DNA of 64,000 nt from positions 63,454,501 through 63,518,500 of the forward strand of contig NC_088782.1 of the NCBI RefSeq assembly GCF_958450345.1, written 5' to 3'. The notes under the pieces were generated by a model, which searched no databases, had not been told where the DNA came from, and saw only the letters and a program-made list of their open reading frames with translations. The position numbers and the translations under genes were made by a program. Positions 1 to 11,188 of this stretch are shown here, piece after piece. This stretch comes from Calliphora vicina. Lineage: Eukaryota; Arthropoda; Insecta; Diptera; Calliphoridae. Each line of letters starts with the position of its first letter. Position 1 is the stretch's first letter.

Positions 1-195
1 AAATATGTTGAATTCTTAATAAAACACAATGGGATAATTTTAATAGAATCGGCTGGTGACTAAGGATTTTTTGTTGACATTCTTCATTTATTTATAATGA
101 CGGAATTATTTCTTAAAAAAAAACATAATAAATCAAAATAATTGCTCTTGCATATGTATCAACACTTACAATAGTCAAGAAGATCTGCGATACAT

Positions 196-346
196 TAGCG
201 GAGTTCAGTATTAAGTGCGAATGGTATTGCATCATTGCAAATGAAAAATTGTAAATGTTTTTGTGTGTATTTTGTTATTGGATTACGGTAAAATTTTGCA
301 TTTGCAATGATGCTAGACCATTCGCACTTAACAGTGAATAACGCTA
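196..346. mobile_element. Short palindromic MITE
   Basis: About 150 bp with imperfect terminal inverted repeats. The left arm reads TAGCG then TTAAGTGCGAATGG and ATCATTGCAAATG, and the right arm is its reverse complement ending CGCTA. There is no coding capacity. Positions 1-195 hold no gene that I can see. Confidence 0.6.
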
Positions 347-449
347 TTATTTGTAAATAAAGTTGATAATTCATGTTATGAATTTCGGTTTAAATGTTGA
401 TAACTGGATTGTATAATGTGAGCATTTCTTCCTGTCATTGATCCCTATC

Positions 450-1735
450 ACGACGCACAGTGGTATGAGAATAAAAAAAGTGGGATAAATCTGTAACTTC
501 TAAACCCTTAAGCCGATTTGAATGAAATGCGCAAAGAGGAAGTGTAGTCGAGTTTAAGTTTTGAATTTGGACCTCATGACCCCACCAGGAGCGGGACCAG
601 GGGTTCCTAAAGTAGGACACCTCGGGTATGTTCAATTTTTAAAATGATCCTATTTCTTCGTTTGTGTTCCGATCAAAATAAATTAGGGAAAACTAAACAA
701 CTCGCTGAGAATTTACCTAACATAGAAATTCATAAAAAAGCATGTTGCCTACATAATAACTTTTTTATGAATGTAAATAACAGTGCTAGGTAAATTCTCA
801 GCGAGTTGTTAAGTTTTCCCTAATTTATTTGACACTTAAAAAACATAAGGTAGATACGTTTTATATCAATGGATAGAGGATTTTGTCTACTTTCCAAAAA
901 TGTATATAACTTTTGACAATTAAAATATTCATGGAATACTTTTTTGAAAAATATGACAAAATATGCTTTTTGTTGAATTTTGCATAGATACACATTTTTC
1001 AAATTGAAATAAAATTTTTATTTATGAATATTTTTTAATGAAATTTCACAGTTATGTGGATTTTTCTATTCAAAATGGCAAAATAAAAACAAATTTTGAA
1101 ATCTGTAATCAAGTATCCCGCAATTCCCAAAAAAATCTTGAAAAATCCCAAAAATGTGATTTTCGTTTTTTGGCTATAATATCCATAATAGGGGCGGGGT
1201 TATCGGAACCCTCTACATGATAATTAAGAACTTATTGGGCCATCTAAAATGGGTTACTACATTTTGATATCGAGTATGCGATTTGAGAATTTTTCCACTA
1301 AAGTTGAATTTTACATAAAAAATAGCCATTTTTTGAAAGGACCTGATCCCATCGGTATCAAAAATTATAAATTATTTAAAATAGTTGGCGTAAAGTTAGC
1401 TTTTCAAAAAGTTCAAATTCATTATACATCCTCTTAAAAAATTTTTAGATAACTTAAAATTACTTTTTTCCCAAAAAAATTGCGAAAAATCGCCTTTTTT
1501 AATTTTTTTATACTCACATGCATGTAACTTTGAACTCAGTCATGATTTTTTAAAACACATCTCTCTTTGTTTGATATAAAGATCTATTGTTAATCCTATA
1601 AAAGAAAAATGGATAAAATCGGAGAATATTTGGAACCGCGGTCGGTGTAACCCGATCGGTGTAACCCGATATCCCACTAAGACTCTACTCTCGAAACAGC
1701 GACTGCATAAAGCAGCAACACCGATTGACATTGCT
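450..1735. repeat. Dispersed repeat, family C, copy 1
   Basis: This segment recurs inverted at 33238-34275 and in part at 20757-21527. Shared landmarks are the terminus GCACAGTGGTATGAG, the phrase GATCCTATTTCTTCGTTTG, and a GC-richer stretch around 1190-1215 that includes GGGGCGGGGTTATCGGAACC. The open frames inside it (435-635, 1038-1220, 1249-1437, 1540-1731) are not conserved between copies, so I treat it as non-coding. The GCACAGTGG terminus is shared with several other elements in the window. Confidence 0.6.
677..830. mobile_element. Palindromic MITE nested in family C
   Basis: Near-perfect ~45-bp inverted arms, with AATTAGGGAAAAC, CAACTCGCTGAG and AATTTACCTA on the left and their complement on the right, around a ~60-bp loop. 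A part copy of one arm only sits at 34180-34225 inside copy 3 of family C. Confidence 0.65.
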
Positions 1736-1864
1736 CTGAAATCTATTTTATGTTATTCTTAATTTAGTTGTCTAACTAATAGAAAAATAAATCGAGTCCA
1801 TAAGGTCCAAAAGTATATTTATTAAATATCCACTAATAAAAAAATATCCACTAGAATAAAATAT

Positions 1865-2431
1865 TGTTACGTTTTAACCTTTTCAAAACGTTGGTTTATT
1901 TCCTTTAAATAAACCAGATACTTTTGATTGCAAATAAATGCCGATTAGTAGTTTAAAAATTGTAACATTATTTAAAATTTATTTATTTATTTAAAATGTA
2001 CAACAAAAACAGAATTAAATAGTCGCTCAGTTTTTTTATACACGTAGAAATACTGATACACTTTATAATGTACACGAATTCACTGGAAAATACAGCACAC
2101 TTTAAGGCACTCAGTTGATGTTTATTCGAATAGCGTCTCTGATAAACTCACTCACTCACAACTGCAACCTCTGCCGCTATTTATAACACTGCCATCTGCA
2201 CTCTAGATTGTTCTTTAACTGTCAAAGCTCGTATATTCGAATTCTAGAGCTTTCGATGTCAATTAGTGTAGCCATACTTACAATCAATGATCAACTCAAA
2301 GCTTTTATTCAATGTTAATAATACCCACAGATATGTTACAGTTTGAGAGGAACTGCTGTTTAAAAGCATTGTAAAACTTTAAATCAGCCGATAAAATCGT
2401 TATATTTGAATTCAAGTTCAATTTCGTAACA
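1865..2431 (-). mobile_element. Solo LTR of a retrotransposon
   Basis: Read on the minus strand, the segment starts TGTTACGAAATTG and ends AAAACGTAACA, so it has TG...CA ends, and it is flanked by a 4-bp ATAT duplication (1861-1864 and 2432-2435). Inside are a TATA-like TTATAAATAG and an AATAAACATC polyadenylation-type signal in LTR order. Related copies are at 6833-7206 (minus) and 48518-48885 (plus, truncated). No internal retroelement coding region is attached. Confidence 0.65.
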
Positions 2432-2633
2432 ATATAAACAGAAGAGTTGCTGAGAGGAAAAAAACCTCTGCATTCAAAAACCCTGTCTGGGAACAACAAA
2501 ATTCAAGCAAACCAATGAGTTTTATTGTTGTGTCAGCCATAAAATTTGGGAAAGAGTAAATATTGAAACAAAAGTAAGATTTATTTTACATTTTTCTGTG
2601 ACTGATCTATTTCCATCCAAAATTGATATTTGG

Positions 2634-2880
2634 TTAATTGATATTTGGTAAATTGATATTTGGTAAATGTATTTCGGGAAAATTTATATGAAGTTTTAAA
2701 TTCACATTATTTTGAATATTTCCATGATTACCGTTGCCTGTTATCCAATTCTGAAAATATTTAATATTGAATATTGAAATATACATTAAACATAACAAGA
2801 TTTATACTTACACCTCCTGGAGCACCCATTACAGTGGCAACAATGCAGCCAACTATGAAAAGTAATTGAAATAATTTCAT
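2634..2880 (-). CDS. Short secreted peptide A, GNGNHGN plus PxI-repeat type
   Basis: Two exons on the minus strand, 2812-2880 and 2634-2750, joined by a 61-nt GTAAGT...CAG intron in phase 0, giving 61 residues. Exon 1 encodes a signal peptide (MKLFQLLFIVGCIVATVMG), then APGG. Exon 2 starts NWITGNGNHGN, continues with NNVNLKLHINF, and ends in pentapeptides PEIHL, PNINL, PNIN. Exon 1 matches nine paralogs in the window. The AP after the predicted cleavage site resembles the dipeptide trimmed from immune-peptide precursors of Drosophila, which is an inference. The tail stops early: a third LPNIN copy follows the TAA, where TTA has become TAA. AATAAA lies at 2580-2585. Not recognised as a named peptide, but a secreted host-defence role is plausible by context. 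Confidence 0.8.
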
Positions 2881-2931
2881 ATTTTTATTTAAGATCGGGT
2901 ATGTTTTCTTTGCTATGAAATTTATTACAAT

Positions 2932-2967
2932 ACTGTGCAATGTTTTATTTTATAATTGCATTTTATA
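2932..2967 (-). promoter_or_regulatory. Core promoter of peptide gene A
   Basis: TATAAAA (2961-2967, reverse strand) lies 31 nt upstream of an ACAGT initiator (2932-2936) within GCACAGTATT. This leaves a leader of about 56 nt before the ATG. The leader contains AATAAATTTCATAGC, shared with the other minus-strand genes and close to the plus-strand leader. Confidence 0.65.
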
Positions 2968-3300
2968 CTCATTTATAAAAATATCATATAAGTACATCTA
3001 TAAATATTCACATAAAAAGAAAGTATCATAATGATTCATATTTAAATCAGATTAATATTGATTTTCTTGCGAAAATAATAAAGCGAGTTGTTTTGTATCT
3101 TTTTTATCCACTTACAAACTACAGTTCCAGTCGGCAAGAAACCAGACAAATTTTTTTTATAAAATTTTTAAACACGATTTGTGCTATTTATCTCTTATAA
3201 TTTCCGAGTTATAGGCATTTCAAAATTGAAATTTTAAAATTTTGCTATACCTCGCACAGAGGGATTTTGGTGTCAAAAAGTAAATTTTTCAAACACTTAA

Positions 3301-5427
3301 TTATACCATTCACCACCATAAGTGGTGAATGAGGGTATATGTATATAAGTTTGTCATTCCGTGTGTAACATTGAGAAATATTCATCTGAGACCCAACACA
3401 GTATATATATTATTGATCCTTATGAAATTTTAAGTCGATTGAGCTATGTCCGTCTGTCTGTCCGTCTGTCTGTCTGTCCGTCTGTCCGTCTGTCCGTCTG
3501 TCCGTCTGTCCGTCTGTCCGTCTGTCCGTCTGTCCGTCTGTCTGTATGTCTGTGTAAAACACGCTCACGTCCAAAATAGACAAACAAAATTGATAAACTT
3601 GCAAGAAAACTGTGTATTGTTCTCCTAAGCAGTTTGGTATTGAAAATCATCAAAATCGGTGGAAAGTGGAACCAGAGTTATGAACCAAAATGTGAGACAA
3701 CCTAAAAAAAAACATGATAATTTTAAAATTGTTTTTGTTATATGTGCAAATATATTGCAGATAATACCAGCAAATTTTACACACGTACAAATTTCTTAAC
3801 GAAATATAGTTCTATGGTCTGTAAATGCCTACCAAATTGCAGTATCCACACAAAATTCAGGAAAAATAAGTTTTGTGCTTAAAAAAATCACAACACTAAA
3901 TTTTTTGTGGATCGGCCCATATTTGACCATACATAAAGTTCAATTCCGAAAATCACTTAAATAAGCATAAATGTCTTGTTAATATCGCTATTAAGTTTAA
4001 ATTCGTCATAAATAGTCCCAATATATACCAAAATCGATATACCTAATTCAATGAAGATCGGCCAATAATTGGTTATAGCTCCCATATAAGGACCACTTCC
4101 GAAAAACATATTAACCTATATAACTATCTGAAAAATATCAATATCAAAACAAAATTTTATACAAAACTCTAGTTTATATTTAGAAATCATACTACGGGAT
4201 TTTGTGAATATTGGTCCATATTTGACCATAGCTCCCATATAAGGTCCACTTCTGAAAATCAGTTAAGTACTCATAAATATCTTATAAATAGCTTTATCAT
4301 GCTAAAATTCGACAAAAATAATAAGCATATACATAGAAATTACTGTACCAAATTTTACACAGATTGGCCGATAATTGGTCATAGCTCCCTATACGGCCCA
4401 TTTCCGAAAATGATATTAACCTTAAAAAATATTTAAAACAAATTGATATTAAAATTAAATTACGCACAGATCAGTAATTTGTATCCAGCAATCATACTAC
4501 TAGATTTTGTGAATATCGGTCAATATTTAACCATAGCTCCCATATAAAGTCCACTCCCTAAAATCGCTAAACTCCTCATAAATTTCTTACAAATATAGTT
4601 ATCAGGTTGAAATTCGAAACAAATTTGTTCAATATATGTATACAAAAATCGATGTACCAAATGTTACGATGATAGTCCCATAATTGGTCATAGCCCCGAT
4701 ATAAGAACCACTTCCGGAAAATACAATAACCTGCACAAATATCCAAAATAATCTGTACTGAACCAAAATTTTACACCGATCAATAATTTGTATCCAAGAA
4801 TCGTACTACATGATTTTTTAAATATTGGTCCATAATTCGTCATAGTTCCCATATAAGGTTCACGCTTGTTAATGGCGTTGTTTATATGAAATTGTACAAA
4901 AATAGCACTCAAATACTTAGGCCCATAATAGGTCATAGGTTCCATATATTGAACCAAAATAGTACACAGATCAGTAATTTTTAAAATCATACTACTGAAT
5001 TTTGTGAATATCGGTCCATATTTTGCAACAGCTCCTATATAAATACATAAAAATCACTTTAAAATATTTTATGACAATCGACTCATAACAGGTCATATCT
5101 CCCATACAAGTCCCACAACCCAATATCTTGAAATTTGTCTAAATATATTTGTATACCATTTTTTTATAATCTGTTTCTTCAGTGAAGAATCTTCACATGA
5201 GGTTAAAAAGGAAAAATGTTGAGCCAAACGTATTAACTTATTATTAAGTATATAAATTGTTAAATTCCATACGTTCTAATATTAATTTCAATTATAAATT
5301 GCTGAATTAGATCTGCGTAAACTAGTCTTACTAACAATTGTTATATTATTTCAGTTGTTATACCATCATATTTAGGTGGAGGGTATTTAAGATTCGGCAC
5401 GGCCGAATATAGTACTCTTACTTGTTT
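3301..5427 (+). mobile_element. DINE/mini-me (Helentron-like) element with central tandem repeats
   Basis: It begins with a hairpin (ATTCACCAC...GTGGTGAAT), followed by TATATA stretches, a (GTCY)n array and a conserved block. Then come about six to seven ~151-bp tandem units, marked by CATAGCTCCCATATAAGG near 4077, 4229, 4380, 4532, 4687 and 4839. It ends with a hairpin (TTCGGCACGGCCGAA) and CTTACTTGTTT. TA and GTCY microsatellite cores are known from mini-me elements, and ~150-bp central repeats are known from DINE-TR/Helentron elements. The assignment is by resemblance. It separates peptide genes A and B. Confidence 0.7.
3448..3554 (+). repeat. (GTCY)n microsatellite within the DINE-like element
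   Basis: About 26 tandem tetramers, GTCC and GTCT alternating. The four open frames that overlap it on both strands (3361-3653) are products of the repeat and are not genes. Confidence 0.85.
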
Positions 5428-5649
5428 CAAAAATCAAATGATGCAGTTTTGTAGATAAATGTTTAAAGATGAAATGTACACTGATAGTTTTAAGAAATGT
5501 TTTTTTTTTTTTAAAGCAAAAATTTACTTATATTTCCACGCAATTCAGTGTTTTATTTATGTATAATTTTCCTAATAATACCATTTAACTTTAACATATT
5601 CGAAAAATATAGCATTTCTCCATAAATAGAAAAAAAAATAATATTCAAA

Positions 5650-5756
5650 ATTCAAAATTGCGACCTGTACTCTGCGCACAAGGTTTACATGGACAGCCAG
5701 CCGGACGGATATCGTTTAATCGACTCAGAAAATGATTCTAAGTCGATCCAAAATTT
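5650..5756 (+). repeat. Fragment of family B element
   Basis: The segment from AAATTGCGACCTGTACTCTG to CTAAGTCGAT matches 7976-8080, the terminal third of family B (7436-8183). The rest of 5430-5865 is AT-rich, and nothing else is recognisable there. Confidence 0.6.
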
Positions 5757-5864
5757 TACTACCGCTTTGTTTGAAAAAAAACCATAAAAATAAAATTGAA
5801 AAGGTTTTCAAATAAATATTTATTAAATTTCAAGTTTTTATGCTTATTGGCTTAACATAAAATT

Positions 5865-6107
5865 GGGGTATTCACTCGGTCTACTATTTGGTCATATTGT
5901 CATATGTCCTAATATATTATGATAGTTTAAAAAAATTTTTGTTGTGTTTCAAACAAAAAAGTTCTAAACTAATAAGACTTTTTGAACTATGTTTATTGTT
6001 TTGTCATAAAATAATACTTTTTTTTTGTTTTAAAACACAACAAAAACTATTATAATATATTAGGACATTATGACAATAAGACTAATAGCAGACCGTGTGA
6101 ATACCCC
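5865..6107. mobile_element. Palindromic MITE with GGGGTATTCA ends
   Basis: Terminal inverted repeats start GGGGTATTCACNCGGTCT and continue into GTCCTAATATATTATNATAG. An AATT sequence flanks both ends (5861-5864 and 6108-6111), consistent with a 4-bp target duplication. A second copy lies at 42975-43194. The flanking sequence is shared with the 3' side of peptide gene C, which lacks the insert. Confidence 0.65.
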
Positions 6108-6240
6108 AATTGAAAAGTTACAAAAACTTTAGTCTTGCAACAATAAAACTCATGTAATTCAATAAATTTTGTTGTTGTATCAGCCATAATATTTGGGAAA
6201 GAGTAAATATTTTCAATATAATTTACTCTAAGTTGCACAT

Positions 6241-6480
6241 CTATCCGAAATTGATATTGGGTAAATTAATCTTGGGAATATTTAAATTGAGTTTTAAATT
6301 AACATTATTTTGAACATTTCCATGATTACCGTTGCCTTTCATCACATTCTAAAAAAAAATATTTTATAATTTATTGAAAAATACATTAAACATAACAGGA
6401 TTTATACTTACACCTCCTGGAGCACCCATTACAGCGGCAACAATGCAGCCAACTATGAAAAATAAGTGAAATAATTTCAT
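6241..6480 (-). CDS. Short secreted peptide B, GNGNHGN plus PxI-repeat type
   Basis: Two exons on the minus strand, 6412-6480 and 6241-6348, with a 63-nt GTAAGT...TAG intron in phase 0, giving 58 residues. Signal peptide MKLFHLFFIVGCIVAAVMG, then APGG. Exon 2 begins NVMKGNGNHGNVQNNVNLKL and ends NIPKI, NLPNI, NFG. It is the closest paralog of gene A but keeps a natural TAG after NFG. The terminal Gly after Phe could serve for C-terminal amidation, which is an inference. Lys and Asn are abundant in exon 2 and there are no cysteines after the signal peptide. An extracellular, haemolymph-type peptide is the likely product; the function is unknown. Confidence 0.8.
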
Positions 6481-6531
6481 ATTTTTATTTAGGATCGGAT
6501 ATGTTTTCTTCGCTATGAAATTTATTATAAT

Positions 6532-6567
6532 ACTGTGCAATGTTTTATTTTATAGATGCATTTTATA
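6532..6567 (-). promoter_or_regulatory. Core promoter of peptide gene B
   Basis: TATAAAA (6561-6567) and an ACAGT initiator (6532-6536) on the reverse strand, with the same spacing and leader as gene A. About 110 bp further upstream is GGGAATTAGTC (6679-6689), in a block shared with genes C and D. Confidence 0.65.
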
Positions 6568-6832
6568 CTCTTTTATAAATATGTATATCATTCTATAAAT
6601 ATTTACATAATAAGAAAGGGTCATAATGATTCATAAATAAGATGGTTTTTTGTTTGTATTATTTCGACCACAAATAAAGACTAATTCCCGTTATGTTTAT
6701 ACAATTAATGATTATGACTAATGATTTTTTTGTTTAATTATAAAATTTTATAAAACAATTTAATTTTTATATTCTAAAGACGGAGGTTTATTTTATTTAT
6801 TTGCAAACAAAAGCGCAAAAAAATTTTAAAAT

Positions 6833-7206
6833 TGTAACAACTCTTTATTTATTAAAATTTACACAACAAATACGGTTGATGTTAATGGTTGATGTTAAAC
6901 AATTACGATTTACTATATATACACAGCGCCATCTTCTAGAAGTCTCATGAATTATCTAACGGTATGAATGTTCGATTCCACAATGATCACCTACAGCTTT
7001 TAAAGCTAATTCACAGTTATAACTGTGAGTTTATAAGTATGACAGCATTATAATAATGTCATACTTACAAACAATGTTAATAATATGTTATTAACATTGT
7101 TTAAAAGTAGAAGTTTCTACTGCTGGAAATGATTATAGACACGATTAATGTTGCAAGCAGCCGTTACACAACATTAAATTTAATTTCATAATGCAGTTTC
7201 GTAACA
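6833..7206 (-). mobile_element. Second, shorter LTR relic
   Basis: On the minus strand the segment runs from TGTTACGAAACTG to GAGTTGTTACA, with the same start as the LTR at 1865-2431. A TATATATA-type box is present near 6912. No clear target duplication was found, and it looks like an older or diverged copy. Confidence 0.45.
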
Positions 7207-7214
7207 ATTTGAAT

Positions 7215-7435
7215 ACAAAAGAAAAAATGTGGGCTTTTTTGGAAAAAAAAACTTAGAAAATACGGCCATTTTTAATTGTTTTAACATTGGATGCGTGTAA
7301 CTTTTTATGGGGACAAGATAACTGTTATTTTATTTAGAATTTTGTCGCCAATGTAGGTTTTATTTTAAAAACAAATTTTGACCCTCCGTAGGCCCGCCAT
7401 ATCTAAAAGACCATAAAAAGATCGATAAAATTAAA
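7215..7435. repeat. Foldback E fragment, left part
   Basis: Matches the arms of the foldback at 13481-15322 (landmarks GGATGCGTGTAACTTTTT, GACCCTCCGTAGG and CGCCATATCTAAAA). The match resumes at 8184-8345, so family B has inserted into an older copy of this foldback. Confidence 0.55.
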
Positions 7436-8183
7436 AAACAAGTAAGAAAGTATGGTCGGTCAAGCCAGACCATATAATACCCTACACTAAGTAAAAGAGC
7501 AAAAAAAATTTTTCTTTTAAAATTTCAATAATTTATATTTTTGAGTGATTTTCGGAAGTGGGCCTTATATGGGGGCTATGACCAATTATGGACCGATCAC
7601 CATGAAATTAGGTCGTGTGATTTATGTCTATATTAAAGTTAACTATGTTGAATTTTGTGTGTTGACCAACATTTTTAAGCGATTTATGCACGTTAAAGTG
7701 ATTTTCGGAAGCGGGTCTATATGGGAGCTATGACTAATTATGGACCGATCCTAACAAAATTTGGTGACATGAATTTTGTGTATATAAAACTTATTTGGAG
7801 CGGAATTTGTGGAGATACCTGTATAAATTAAACATTTATGACCGATAAAGTCCAATTTCGGGAGGACATTTGTATGGGGGCTAGGTGAAATAATGGACCG
7901 ATTTCAGCCAGTTTCAATAGGCTTGGTCCTTGAGCCGAAAAAATAATATGTTTCAAATTTCATCGAAATATCTTCAAAATTGCGACCTGTACTCTGCGCA
8001 CAAGGTTTACATGGACAGCCAGCCAGCCAGCCGACCAGACGGACGGACATCGCTTAATCGACTCAGAAAGTGATTCTAAGTCGATCGGTATACTTTAAGG
8101 TGGGTGTTAGACTAATATTTTTGGGCGTTACAAACATCTGCACAAACGCATACCCTCCCCACTATGGTGGTGTAGGGTATAAA
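7436..8183 (-). mobile_element. Family B Helentron-like element, near full length
   Basis: One end reads AAACAAGTAAGAAAG followed by a hairpin (ATGGTCGG...CCAGACCAT) and TAATACCC. The other end reads ACTATGGTGGTGTAGGGTAT. Internal ~140-bp units repeat the phrase TATGGGAGCTATGACTAATT, which yields spurious frames such as 7545-7733. Other copies are at 54627-55290, 32652-32932 (deleted), 26820-27250 and 52590-53110. Its AAACAAGTAAGA-plus-hairpin end matches the end of the DINE-like elements, so the two families are probably related. Confidence 0.65.
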
Positions 8184-8344
8184 AAAAAATCAATAAACCT
8201 AACTATATCTTCAACTAATAGAGATATTGTATTTTCAATTTCAGCTTATTCGGATAATAAATGGATTTTTGGCAATTTTTTAAAAAATTTTAGACCCTAG
8301 GTGATCAAATTTTAGGGACCACTCACTGGCCCCCATTAGCGTTA

Positions 8345-9470
8345 GGAAGCTTATTAATAACGTTGTTTATATGAAATTCTACAAAAATAGACCACAAATA
8401 CTTAGAAATCTCGTTACAATATTATATGGCGATGGACCCAAAATGGGTAAGCTCCCATTTATTGAACCAAAATAATACATAGATCAGTAATTTGTATCCA
8501 AAAAAACTACAGAATTTTGTGAATATCGGTACATATAAGTATACATTAGGGTGGCTCTTAATAAACGAAAGTTGGATTTTGGCCATTCTCACCCTCCAGT
8601 TTGGTGAACATTAGTAAAAAAATCATCCTGAAAATTTTTTAGGTAAATCGGTTGTGCCGCAAGCCCTCTGAAGTTTTGACATGCATTTACAAGGGGAAAT
8701 ATGCACTTTTTTCAGTTTTTGTAAAAATTTTGCCATTAAAAAATTACTTTTGCAATTCAATTTAAAAGAATCGAAATGTGTACGTAATTGTTCAAAAACA
8801 GAACAGAAATTGGTCAAAAAATGTTAAAGTTATTAAAAATTCGCCAGGCCATTAACGTGTCTTAGGCAACTCTTGTTTTTCGTGATTTTAAAATTTCAGG
8901 GTCATTTTGACCCCAAGTGCTCTTAAGGGTTAATTTCCAATGTTGTGCTGCTATTATAAATACTAGACTTCGAAATCGACCCAAAAATATATAACATTTC
9001 CATTAGAAATTCCAAATATTGAAAAATTTTACTTTTGACCTTCACGATTTAAGGGTTAACGTTTTCCGATTTTAGGAAAACTTTCAGACTATTTTTAAAA
9101 TTAGCTCAACTATAAATATTCTGAAAAAAAATGAATTTTTTCCCCTTGTAAATGCACCTCAAAACTAAATCGAAAATCGGCACCGGTTGCCCTTCTTAGA
9201 ACAAGCTAAAAATTAAAGTATATGTATACTAGGTCGCCCAAGTGGAACCCCATGGAACCAGACCTCTAAAATGAATTCTGATGTTCCTTATTTTGACCCA
9301 TAGGTTAAATTTTGAAAAATTCCACTTTGACCCATTTAAAATTCCCCTAATCGAGTCTAAATGTATGACCAACCCCCACTAACTTTGGATGGCCGACCCA
9401 CACCCTGGAAGACCCTGGGGGTCCCCATTCAAAAATTTCAAAAAATCACAATTTTTGGCACTTAACATGA
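8345..9470. repeat. Repeat mosaic: DINE central-repeat fragment and dispersed repeat D
   Basis: 8345-8545 resembles the ~151-bp central units of the DINE-like element. From about 8545 to 9200 is another dispersed repeat. Its section around 8910-9120 (GTGCTCTTAAGGGTTAATTT, then GACCTTCACGATTTAAG) recurs at 18290-18550. No gene is supported; the frames 8623-8817 and 9379-9630 are not preserved in the copy. Confidence 0.5.
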
Positions 9471-9474
9471 TGTA

Positions 9475-9949
9475 CAGTGGTGGCCACCAATTTAAGACAA
9501 ATACTTGAATTTTTTTCATCAACTGAATTTTAAGTGCGATAGAGCCAAAATAAAAAGAAGTGAAATTTATTATTAATGTTTCTAGTTTCTGAAAAATGTT
9601 TGGAAAAATTGGTAAAACATATATGGACAAAGATATGTGGAAATACGTTGACCAACCTCAGCGAACATCAGCTGTTAATAACATGATATGACCGATTTAT
9701 AATAATAAAATTATAGTGATATAAATGTGAGAAAATATGTTTATTTAAAAAAAAAATGGTTTGGTCAAGTTGTAGAAAAATGTTATGTGTTCATGGTGAA
9801 TATGTATGAATTGACACAGTCGAATAAAACACACTTGTGTGTTAAAACAGTCCTCATGCATACATATTTGTGGAAATATTTGAAAAAATAATTGAAAAGT
9901 ACATGGAATTTAGCAAACAATTTTTGTCTTAAATTCCTGGCCACCACTG
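9475..9949. mobile_element. Non-autonomous Tc1/mariner-type element
   Basis: 475 bp bounded by TA on both sides (9473-9474 and 9950-9951). Terminal inverted repeats are CAGTGGTGGCCA followed by AATTTAAGACAAA. There is no transposase. TA target sites and CAGTG-type termini are usual for Tc1-like elements. Confidence 0.65.
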
Positions 9950-10059
9950 TATGTATTGCGTATAAATTTTGTTTATAGAACGTATGATAAATATAAATAT
10001 GATGTAGGTAATAAATAATATTAATCATACGTCTATGAGAATCAGCATGTATTTATTTT

Positions 10060-10625
10060 TATACCCTTCACCCTTGTGAGAAGGGTATATATAAGTTTGT
10101 CATTCCGTTTGTAATTTCTACTTTTTCATTTCCGACCCTATAAAGTATATATATTCTGGATCGTTATAGATAGCGGAATCGATATAGCCATGTCCGTCTG
10201 TCTGTCTGTTGAAATCACTTTTCTGAAGACCCCTGATATCTTCCGAATCTAAATCTTCAATAATTCTGTCAGACATGCTTTCGATAATCAGCAAAATCGG
10301 TCCACAAATGGCTGAGATATGAGGAAAAAACCAGAACAACCTCGATTTTTGACCTATTTTTGACCTATATCTGGATTACTAAATCATTAATATAAACAAT
10401 ATGGATATCTAATGATAGATATTTCAAAGACCTTTGCAATGACGTAATATAAAACCATAGTAAGTTGGATCTATAGACCTAATGAGTCAATATCGGAAAA
10501 AATAATTTTAAACTCGATTTTTTTTTCATAAAAAGTTTTTTTTAGCTAAATATTAAAAAAAAAAATTTTAAATTAAAAAAAAATCTTAAAATTTAAAAAA
10601 AAAATGGGCAGTAACCATGCCCAAC
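10060..10625 (+). mobile_element. Truncated mini-me/DINE-like element
   Basis: Starts with the ATACCCTTCACC...GTGAGAAGGGTAT hairpin, then TTTGTCATTCCGTTTGTAA and GTCCGTCTGTCTGT. It runs into A/T tracts without the usual 3' hairpin. 10626-10990 holds no gene; its segment ending CTACACGTTGATATA (about 10725-10795) is duplicated at 12110-12180, where a large transposon has inserted. Confidence 0.6.
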
Positions 10626-11188
10626 TATATTTTTTTCTGCGTGTATATAAGTGAAAATTTTCATTAAAAACGATTCGTAAAAAAACTTTTTATTCCCGTA
10701 TTTTTGAAAAAAGTCTGCTATAATTTTTTTAAATCATACAAATTTTATACATTTTTGAAAAGAAAACACAATTTTCTACACGTTGATATATGTATATGTA
10801 ATATGTATATCTTATGTTTTCTAATAATCTTAATAATGGCTTCAAAATACATACATAGCTCGCAGTAATTAGCTACATTTTGTAGTGTTCTTCCACGTTT
10901 GGTAATGCAGTCGTCGGTTATGCAGTGCCCAAAAATATATTACAAAACGGCAAGATTCTGTAAATTTTGTGTTTGTTGTTGATTTTAAATCCATGAAATA
11001 CCCATAAAAAGAAAATTGAAAAGGTTTTCAAATAAATATTTATTAAATTTCAAGGTGTTATGCTTGTTGGCCTAAATCTTGCAACAATAAAACTCATGTA
11101 ATTGAATGAATTTTGTTGTTGTGTCAGCCATAAGGTTTGGGAAAAAATAAATATTTTTAATATATTTTCCACTAAGTTGCACATCTAT

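Noticed and set aside
3361..3653. Four overlapping frames rich in Ser-Val-Cys-Leu or Arg-Thr-Asp-Gly repeats
   Set aside because: They translate the (GTCY)n microsatellite on both strands; no independent coding sign.
3448..4990. CRISPR-like regularity of repeats
   Set aside because: Units are ~151 bp without distinct spacers, and the context is a fly transposon.
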